This document shows, piece after piece, positions 7,086 to 12,094 of a stretch of DNA of 12,094 nucleotides. Location of the stretch: assembly GCA_019417865.1 (NCBI GenBank), contig DYCW01000324.1, positions 1-12,094 of the forward strand, written 5' to 3'. The notes beneath the pieces were generated by a model. The model saw only the letters and a program-made list of their open reading frames with translations. It was not told the DNA's origin and searched no databases. This stretch comes from Ruminococcus sp. (GTDB lineage Bacteria > Bacillota > Clostridia > Oscillospirales > Ruminococcaceae). Made by a program: the position numbers and the translations under genes. Each line of letters opens with the position of its first letter. The first letter of the stretch is position 1.

Positions 7086-7547
7086 ATGAGAACAATAGAA
7101 GGTATGTACGAAGGAAAAGGCTTAAAAGTTGCCATTGTGGCTTCCAGATTTAATGAATTTATCACAAGCAAACTGATTGGCGGTGCGGAAGACTGCCTAC
7201 TCCGGCACGGCGTTGCTGCCGATGATATTACACTGACATGGGTGCCTGGTGCATTTGAAATTCCGCTGATTGCAAAAAAATTGGCAGACTCCAAAAAGTA
7301 TGATGCCGTTATTTGCGTAGGAGCTGTTATCCGAGGAGCAACCAGCCATTATGACTATGTTTGTGCAGAGGTTTCCAAGGGCATTGCACAGGTGGGATTG
7401 CAGGCAGAAGTGCCAGTACTGTTCGGTGTGCTGACCACGGATACCATTGAACAGGCGATTGAACGGGCTGGTACCAAGGCAGGCAATAAGGGTTATGACT
7501 GTGCTATGAGTGCACTGGAAATGGCAAACCTGCTGCGGCAACTGTAA
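7086..7547 (+). CDS. ribH: 6,7-dimethyl-8-ribityllumazine synthase (riboflavin synthase beta chain)
   Basis: Lumazine synthase condenses 5-amino-6-ribitylaminouracil with dihydroxybutanone phosphate, and its relatives assemble into pentamers or 60-subunit shells. The protein has 153 residues, the usual size. F22 lies in the SRFNEF segment that stacks on the substrate. WVPGAFEIP is at 52-60. The catalytic histidine H88 lies in RGATSHYDYV. The phosphate-binding side shows a VLTTDT/EQAIERAGTKAGNKG run. ATG 7086 is preceded by AAAAGGA 9 nt upstream and gives the conserved short N-terminus. Upstream in-frame starts overlap ribBA and lack ribosome binding sites. Last gene of the core rib operon. 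Confidence 0.96.
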   Translation: MRTIEGMYEGKGLKVAIVASRFNEFITSKLIGGAEDCLLRHGVAADDITLTWVPGAFEIPLIAKKLADSKKYDAVICVGAVIRGATSHYDYVCAEVSKGIAQVGLQAEVPVLFGVLTTDTIEQAIERAGTKAGNKGYDCAMSALEMANLLRQL

Positions 7548-7569
7548 GCAAACTGCAAACAAAAACAAA

Positions 7570-7608
7570 GGGAGCTGCTTTTCTGTCAACACAGACCAAG
7601 CGGCTCTC
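7570..7608 (+). terminator. Long hairpin after ribH, possible weak terminator or 3' stabilising stem
   Basis: The arms 7570-7580 and 7598-7608 pair over 11 bp with two G-U pairs. An inner TCTGT/ACAGA stem (7582-7586 with 7591-7595) closes a CAAC loop. The plus-strand 3' flank (ATTGTAAAA) has no run of T, so it is a poor intrinsic terminator in the operon's direction. The minus-strand flank is T-rich, but no minus-strand gene ends here. Confidence 0.45.
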
Positions 7609-7650
7609 ATTGTAAAACGGTATAGAAAATAGATAGGATGGAGAAGCGAT

Positions 7651-8484
7651 ATGAAAAAACTGCTCTTTTTTGATATTGACGGTACTCTGGTGGATGATGA
7701 CACCGGCTGCATTCCAGATTCCACGATTCAGGCAATTGCAAATGCACGGAAAGCCGGTCATCTAACTTTCATTAACACCGGACGGACATGGGGCAATGTG
7801 GATTTGGAAATTCAAAAAATCGGATTTGATGGTTTCCTCTGTGGCTGCGGAACGGAAATTCGCTATCAAGGAAATGTACTGTTTCGGAAAACCGTCGATC
7901 CTGCTCTCTGTCTCCAAATGCGAGATCTTGTTCGTGCCTGCCATGCTACACCACTCTATGAACGCAGCGATACCTTGTTCTATGACCCATATCTGCCAGC
8001 ACCGCCAGCATTTTCCTCACTCATGCGGCTCTATGAGCAGAAAAAGACGATGGTACAGGACTTGACTGGACACACCGACTTTCGTTTTGATAAATTTGTC
8101 ATCTGGTATGATGCAGCTACCGATTTACAGCGATTTCGTACTGGCATTGCTCCTTATTTCGATTTCATTGACCGTGGATACGGGTTTGCAGAAATGGTAC
8201 CGCACGGCTGCTCTAAAGCAACTGCCATGCAACAACTTGTCTCCTATCTGCGTATGGATATGCAAGATACCATTGCCTTCGGCGACAGTCTGAATGATCT
8301 ACCAATGATGAAAGCGGCAAATGTGGCAGTTGGCATGGGAAATGGTACTGCATTGCATCCGTATGTTTCGTTTATTACAAAAGATATCAAAGAAGACGGC
8401 ATCTATTTTGCGATGAAATCGCTGCACTTACTTTCGTTATCTGATTCTGAAACGGAAAGATTGAAAAAATCAGAAAAAGTGTGA
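7651..8484 (+). CDS. Cof-type HAD-superfamily (class IIB) phosphatase
   Basis: This 277-residue cytoplasmic hydrolase has the four HAD motifs. Motif I is DIDGTLVDD with nucleophile D8 and acid/base D10. Motif II is INTGRT (T43). Motif III is K189. Motif IV is GDSLNDLPM with D212 and D216. The large insert between motifs II and III is the class IIB cap. Relatives dephosphorylate sugar phosphates, FMN-like compounds or pathway intermediates; in B. subtilis YcsE and relatives act on 5-amino-6-ribitylaminouracil 5'-phosphate. Its position 103 nt after ribH raises the possibility that it supplies that missing step, but the substrate cannot be read from sequence. The ATG at 7651 has a GGATGGAG-type ribosome binding site. 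I see no convincing promoter of its own. Confidence 0.9.
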   Translation: MKKLLFFDIDGTLVDDDTGCIPDSTIQAIANARKAGHLTFINTGRTWGNVDLEIQKIGFDGFLCGCGTEIRYQGNVLFRKTVDPALCLQMRDLVRACHATPLYERSDTLFYDPYLPAPPAFSSLMRLYEQKKTMVQDLTGHTDFRFDKFVIWYDAATDLQRFRTGIAPYFDFIDRGYGFAEMVPHGCSKATAMQQLVSYLRMDMQDTIAFGDSLNDLPMMKAANVAVGMGNGTALHPYVSFITKDIKEDGIYFAMKSLHLLSLSDSETERLKKSEKV

Positions 8485-8501
8485 TTTTTTTCAAAAATCG
8501 C

Positions 8502-8530
8502 TTGACAAACTCGAAAAAGGGTGCTATAAT
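8502..8530 (+). promoter_or_regulatory. Perfect consensus promoter of the tRNA-Thr pair
   Basis: TTGACA (8502-8507), a 17-nt spacer ending in TGC, and TATAAT (8525-8530) match the vegetative consensus in every box position. The start near 8537 gives a leader of about 95 nt before the first tRNA. I see no structured element or supported gene in that AT-rich leader. Confidence 0.9.
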
Positions 8531-8631
8531 GTTATTTGTGAGTTAATGAGGGAAACGAAATGTAAAAGATTTATGTTTTATAGCTTTTGAAAGAAATCCT
8601 TTGTTTTCTCTGAAAAGATGTAGTACAACCT

Positions 8632-8707
<76 letters not shown>

Positions 8708-8714
8708 TCTTTTC

Positions 8715-8790
<76 letters not shown>

Positions 8791-8794
8791 AAAA

Positions 8795-8829
8795 GCACGA
8801 TGCAGTTTCTACTGTATCGTGCTTTTTTT
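8795..8829 (+). terminator. Strong intrinsic terminator shared by the tRNA unit and the spoIIIA operon
   Basis: The arms 8795-8806 and 8811-8822 pair over 12 bp with one G-U, closing a TTCT loop. Seven T follow (8823-8829). Four A precede the stem, which gives the minus strand a run of T too, so it can also end spoIIIA transcripts, whose last stop codon lies at 8854-8856. Confidence 0.93.
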
Positions 8830-8853
8830 GTTGTCTTCCTATCCAATCATAGA

Positions 8854-9516
8854 TTACTTCACCTCAAAAATACGAATATTTTCTGCTGGTAATGTCACCT
8901 CCCCTAAAATCACATCCTTAATCGCTGCTGCCTGTGCACTGTCTAGCCCCTCTGTTTTTACCACAACCTTCGCACTGTCTCCGTCCAGATAGACGATACA
9001 GTCGGAATAGCCCTGCGACTTGATTAAGGATTCAATGTTGCTCTCACTCTCAATCAGCTTTGAGGTTTCCACCGCTGCAATCGCATCTGTTACCAATTCA
9101 TCTTCTGTCCGATCACCGCCGCCCATGATGGATTGTAGGGTAGCAACCGCTTCATCCCGACTGGAAGTGCGTTCTAATCTCGCCTGTGCAAAATAATCCT
9201 CCGCATTCATCTCCTCCATTGCGGCAGCCCCTTCTTCTGTGTCCGGCTGAAAGGATGCAGGGGCATTTTCTGCTTCTGGTGTGCTTTGCTCTCCTTCTGT
9301 AGTATCTTCAGCAGCCGATGTCGCTTCTTCTGCGGCAGTACCAGCATTGACAAACTCCGTTTCCCCGTAAGTATGCACGCCATTCTCGGCGGTATTGACC
9401 AAATTCGCATCCTCTTTTGACATGGTATAATTGACATACACGGCGACTGCCAGCATCAAGGTCAGACAAGAGAGAATCACCTGTTTTTTGCCAATGATAA
9501 ATGTCGGCTTCTTCAT
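8854..9516 (-). CDS. spoIIIAH: Stage III sporulation protein AH (SpoIIIAH)
   Basis: In known spore formers SpoIIIAH sits in the mother-cell membrane around the engulfed forespore. Its outer domain binds forespore SpoIIQ to form the intercellular channel. This protein has 220 residues: a short basic N-terminus, one membrane helix (about 12-30), a long Glu/Ala/Thr-rich linker (about 43-108) and a C-terminal domain (about 110-220). The last part has the alternating pattern typical of the SpoIIIAH/YscJ-FliF ring fold. The start ATG at 9516 has an AAGGAAGG ribosome binding site. The frame is open 21 codons further upstream but overlaps spoIIIAG without one. It is the last gene of the operon, 43 nt after spoIIIAG. 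The partner SpoIIQ is not in this window. Confidence 0.92.
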   Translation of the reverse strand: MKKPTFIIGKKQVILSCLTLMLAVAVYVNYTMSKEDANLVNTAENGVHTYGETEFVNAGTAAEEATSAAEDTTEGEQSTPEAENAPASFQPDTEEGAAAMEEMNAEDYFAQARLERTSSRDEAVATLQSIMGGGDRTEDELVTDAIAAVETSKLIESESNIESLIKSQGYSDCIVYLDGDSAKVVVKTEGLDSAQAAAIKDVILGEVTLPAENIRIFEVK

Positions 9517-9559
9517 ATAAATTACCTTCCTTTCTCTGCATCCATGTGCATCCGGCAGT

Positions 9560-10087
9560 TTACCGCCGCTTTGCAACATAAATTTGATTGTTCTTTATTT
9601 GTAAAGCAGCGGCTGCCACTTCATATACCTGTTCTCTCACCACGCTGTTATCTCCACCGTCACAGGCAATCACAACGCCCTGTACCTCTGGATGCAAGAT
9701 GGATTTCACCAGTGCATGTTCCGTCTCTCCATTTCCAATCAACACATACTCCTGCTGCTGTTCTGTTCGCTCTACAGAATCAGAACGGCTCTCATCCTTT
9801 GCATACTGATAAGAAGAGGTACTGCGGAGTGTAATCATCACTTCACAATCTCCAACACCCTCCATCGAAGAAAGCATAGCTTGCAGTTTTTCTTCCAATG
9901 CATCACAATAAGCCTCTGCGGACAGGACAGCATCTTCTGTCTGCGGTACGGTTGTCTGCTCTGCTTTCTGCTCTGATTTGGAAAAACAGGACGAAACCAG
10001 AATACAGAACATTCCCAACAAGCCCAGCAGCACAATTATGCGAACTGCCTTTTCACTCTTCAGCTGCTCTTTGATTTGATGCCACAA
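9560..10087 (-). CDS. spoIIIAG: Stage III sporulation protein AG (SpoIIIAG)
   Basis: SpoIIIAG of B. subtilis forms a large ring in the space between mother cell and forespore. This protein has 175 residues from the proposed start: a cytoplasmic N-terminus, one membrane helix (about 14-32), then a periplasm-like domain with GVGDCEVMITL (77-87), VQGVVIACDGGD (135-146) and a final NNQIYVAKRR, all typical of the family. The start is uncertain. TTG at 10087 has GTGGAG 4 nt and GAGAGGAAG about 10 nt upstream, and overlaps spoIIIAF by 35 nt. GTG at 10150 would add 21 residues and lacks a clear ribosome binding site. The overlap suggests translational coupling to spoIIIAF. Confidence 0.9.
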   Translation of the reverse strand: MWHQIKEQLKSEKAVRIIVLLGLLGMFCILVSSCFSKSEQKAEQTTVPQTEDAVLSAEAYCDALEEKLQAMLSSMEGVGDCEVMITLRSTSSYQYAKDESRSDSVERTEQQQEYVLIGNGETEHALVKSILHPEVQGVVIACDGGDNSVVREQVYEVAAAALQIKNNQIYVAKRR

Positions 10088-10538
10088 CGATCTCCACTTC
10101 CTCTCCCAGATAAGCTTGCAGAACTTGCTTGGCAGCAGCTGGTGTATCACTTTCCCCTGTCACACTACTAATATCTATGCGATCTTCTTCCGAAATATGT
10201 ACCGTGACCGACAGAGATTCTATCTGAATGCCATGTGCCCGTAGTTCTGCCTGTAATGTTTGCTCCAAATTACTTTGTACTTGTGAGGCGGTTTGCTGAC
10301 GAACCTGCTCTGCAAAGTCACTGCCTTCATAGGAAGGTGGACTGTCTAAAATTGTCCAATCCGGCGTTATCGATTGTATGCCCTGTAAGAGAGGCGTTAA
10401 AATACTGAGCAGCATGAGACCAGCAGTAAACAACCGCAACTGTCGGTCGAATTTTTCATTTGGACGTAAAAGCTGCAACACACCAGTCAGCATACTGACA
10501 GCACAGGCTGCCAACACAGCTGTTTGTAAGCGTTCCAT
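10053..10538 (-). CDS. spoIIIAF: Stage III sporulation protein AF (SpoIIIAF)
   Basis: This 161-residue protein has two N-terminal membrane helices (about 5-23 and 36-53) and a soluble C-terminal domain, the standard SpoIIIAF plan. The C-terminal domain of the family has a ring-building fold and is thought to form part of the SpoIIIA complex in the outer forespore membrane. The most family-like part is the N-terminus (the Leu-Arg-Pro-Asn and Phe-Asp-Arg-Gln-Leu-Arg segments between the helices). ATG at 10538 has an AAAGGAG site about 9 nt upstream. It lies 67 nt after spoIIIAE and overlaps spoIIIAG by about 35 nt. Confidence 0.9.
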   Translation of the reverse strand: MERLQTAVLAACAVSMLTGVLQLLRPNEKFDRQLRLFTAGLMLLSILTPLLQGIQSITPDWTILDSPPSYEGSDFAEQVRQQTASQVQSNLEQTLQAELRAHGIQIESLSVTVHISEEDRIDISSVTGESDTPAAAKQVLQAYLGEEVEIVVASNQRAAEE

Positions 10539-10605
10539 GGTTTTGGTTCTCCTTTGGTCAATTGGGTGTCATTCTTAGATAAAACTATCCAAATCCTGCT
10601 TTCCT

Positions 10606-11739
10606 CTATCCCATCTGCTTCCCAATCAGCAATAGCAAAGCAATTGTCACCAGAAACAGCACAGAAAAACAAATCAAAATCGCAAACAACATAGAAAGCA
10701 CCTGCTCCGCACCACGCAAAAACCTTGCAACCTGCTTCACAGAAAACAAATCTCCCAAGGCAACTGCGATTTTTAATACCAGTCGATAGAGTATTACACG
10801 CAGCAGAACCGGCAAAAAAATCAACAGCAATATCACAATGCCGATTGCCCCCGTTGCACTCTTTAAGACCTGCAAGCTGCCCAGCACCGTCGTGTAAGCA
10901 TCTGATACCGCACCCCCTACAATAGGAACAAAATTGGAAACGACATACTTTGTAGTCTTTGTGGCAAACCCATCGGTGGCATTGCTGACAATACTCTGAA
11001 TCGAAATCACACCAATAAAAATAGACATCAAAAATCCCAGACTCCATGTGACAATAGTTTTGGTCAGTTGCAGCAAGCCGTCTAATGTATGCTCTGTATG
11101 CACTGCATTGGCAATCGCAATGGCAAAACTCATACTCAAAAACGGCAGCAGGATATGATCCATCACCTGCATCATGCAGTTAGTCAGAAATAACATGCCC
11201 GTCTGATAAGCGGCTGCCGTTCCAATTTGTCCTGTTGCCGTCATCAGCGAAGAAAAAACCGGTGTAAACATTGTCATAAAATCAGTGCATTGCCCCAAAA
11301 TGGTTTTTCCCTGCTGAAAACAATCACAAAGCTCTTTCGAACAGGCAGAAACCGCTCCCATCACACCAATCATCTCACAAATAACAGCGTTTTTTCCCTG
11401 CTGCACAGCGTGCAGTAAAGCAGAACAGAGAATCACAGCAGAAAACAACATCAGCAATCGCAACGGAGCGGTCAAACTATCCTGTATCCCATTCTTTACA
11501 ATCGTAAAAACGGTTCCGATTCCAAACTTTTGAATACTTTCCGGCTCATCCATGGAAATCCCATAGGACTCCAGCTCTGCCCGTATGCTCCCGTCTACAT
11601 CTTCTGTCAAATCCGCCGCACCGCTCTGTTCTAACAAGACATCCTGCTGTGCTGCCTGTACTGGCTGTGCAAACAAAAAACAAAACCATAAAAACAACAG
11701 CACAATCCCAATCGCCATCCCGTTTCGTTTCCCGCTCAT
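10606..11739 (-). CDS. spoIIIAE: Stage III sporulation protein AE (SpoIIIAE), polytopic membrane protein
   Basis: This is the large membrane component of the SpoIIIA channel. It has 377 residues, close to the roughly 400 of the B. subtilis protein. A cleavable-looking signal (hydrophobic 9-25, then QPVQAA) precedes a soluble stretch and several membrane helices (around 94-112, 122-135, 183-212, 228-250, 296-325 and 350-373). The segment KTTKYVVSNFVPIVGGAVSD (261-280) is the strongest family match. The start ATG at 11739 overlaps the spoIIIAD stop in an ATGA arrangement, which implies translational coupling. A GGAG lies about 8 nt upstream. The same frame is open for 111 further codons upstream, but that part is the shadow of spoIIIAD. 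Confidence 0.94.
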   Translation of the reverse strand: MSGKRNGMAIGIVLLFLWFCFLFAQPVQAAQQDVLLEQSGAADLTEDVDGSIRAELESYGISMDEPESIQKFGIGTVFTIVKNGIQDSLTAPLRLLMLFSAVILCSALLHAVQQGKNAVICEMIGVMGAVSACSKELCDCFQQGKTILGQCTDFMTMFTPVFSSLMTATGQIGTAAAYQTGMLFLTNCMMQVMDHILLPFLSMSFAIAIANAVHTEHTLDGLLQLTKTIVTWSLGFLMSIFIGVISIQSIVSNATDGFATKTTKYVVSNFVPIVGGAVSDAYTTVLGSLQVLKSATGAIGIVILLLIFLPVLLRVILYRLVLKIAVALGDLFSVKQVARFLRGAEQVLSMLFAILICFSVLFLVTIALLLLIGKQMG

Positions 11740-12094
11740 TGCAGCACTCCAATCATCAGCTCCAGTAGGCTCTTCGCCATCGGTAACAGGAGCAGCAGCA
11801 ATGTGACCCGTCCCCATAGTTCTGCAACCGATGCCATGGCACCTTCTCCGCTGTCCCGGCAAAGATCGGCAGCGATGCCAGTTAAATAACAGATGCCAAT
11901 AGACTTCCAGAGCATTTCCAAATATTGTACGTCCAATTGTGTTTTTAAAAATAACTCGTTGATTTGCGAGGCAACCGGGGAAAGATAGGCACAAATCGAA
12001 AGCATCACCAATACGCAGACACCAATGGAACAGAATAATGCCTGTTCTTTGCAGTATTGCTTGAGCAGGCAAGCCAGCACCGCACCAATCACAC
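11736..12094 (-). CDS. spoIIIAD: Stage III sporulation protein AD (SpoIIIAD), N-terminus cut by window edge
   Basis: The visible 118-119 residues cover nearly all of a normal SpoIIIAD (about 129 residues). They show four hydrophobic segments, an IGICYLTGIAADLCRDSGEG core and an ELWGR motif before the last helix, all family features. A GTG at 12092-12090 could serve as a start. Comparison with the B. subtilis protein suggests that several N-terminal residues lie beyond the edge, so I treat the gene as partial. It is a small membrane protein of the SpoIIIA channel. The TGA stop overlaps the spoIIIAE start. spoIIIAA, AB and AC are expected just outside the window. Confidence 0.9.
   Translation of the reverse strand, partial: VIGAVLACLLKQYCKEQALFCSIGVCVLVMLSICAYLSPVASQINELFLKTQLDVQYLEMLWKSIGICYLTGIAADLCRDSGEGAMASVAELWGRVTLLLLLLPMAKSLLELMIGVLQ

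Noticed and set aside
7610..7639. Candidate promoter TTGTAA / TAGGAT before the HAD gene
   Set aside because: Both boxes match poorly, the spacing is 18 nt, and the -10 would overlap the ribosome binding site region.
8483..8499. Hairpin GATTTTT/AAAAATC right after the HAD gene as its terminator
   Set aside because: It has only A-T pairs apart from the end pair, a 3-nt loop, and no T-run downstream. Not a convincing terminator.
8548..8592. Possible 14-codon leader peptide (ATG 8548) between the tRNA promoter and the first tRNA
   Set aside because: It has no proper ribosome binding site and no run of a regulatory codon. A tRNA leader is normally processed, not translated.
11740..12072. 111-codon upstream extension of the spoIIIAE frame
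   Set aside because: It runs out of frame through spoIIIAD, lacks membrane or family features, and the ATGA overlap with a signal-peptide-like start at 11739 is clearly better.

Overview
The window looks like a chromosomal segment of a low-to-moderate-GC, endospore-forming member of the Clostridia. It is probably near Ruminococcaceae/Oscillospirales. The basis is a spoIIIA operon, a Bacillota-type FMN-riboswitch rib operon, consensus vegetative promoters, strong AGGAGG-type ribosome binding sites, tRNA genes with encoded CCA, and a Thr/Glu/Pro surface tail like those common in ruminococcal proteins. The taxon is inferred; nothing in the window proves it. I see no phage, insertion sequence, CRISPR array or integrated element.

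Layout, plus strand. Positions 3-242 hold the C-terminus of a GNAT-type acetyltransferase cut by the window edge. It is followed 4 nt later by a PLP-dependent YnbB/'methionine gamma-lyase family' protein (247-1536). A consensus promoter (1617-1645) then drives a single gene (1685-3685). This encodes a zinc-ribbon/kinase-like/transmembrane/PASTA protein whose kinase domain lacks the key catalytic residues, so it is probably a pseudokinase. A second consensus promoter (3741-3769) starts the riboflavin operon. Its leader carries an FMN riboswitch aptamer (3783-3903) and an intrinsic terminator (3995-4030). The operon is ribD, ribE, ribBA, ribH, which covers the pathway from GTP and ribulose-5-phosphate to riboflavin except for one dephosphorylation. 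A Cof-type HAD phosphatase lies 103 nt downstream (7651-8484) and is a candidate for that step. A third consensus promoter (8502-8530) drives two identical tandem tRNA-Thr(GGU) genes, which end at a strong hairpin terminator (8795-8829).

Layout, minus strand. From the right edge leftwards come spoIIIAD (partial), spoIIIAE, spoIIIAF, spoIIIAG and spoIIIAH, ending at 8854. These are membrane and ring components of the SpoIIIA-SpoIIQ channel between mother cell and forespore. The operon converges on the tRNA unit, and the hairpin at 8795-8822 can serve both directions.

Start-site revisions matter here. Ribosome binding sites place the starts of the kinase-like gene, ribD, ribE and probably spoIIIAG at TTG codons. 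The longest open frames for ribD, ribE, ribBA, ribH, spoIIIAE, spoIIIAG and spoIIIAH all begin upstream of the likely true starts. The most unusual items are the degenerate kinase with its Tyr/Gln/Asn-rich linker and the HAD gene beside a rib operon. I did not find a clearly new defence or mobile system.
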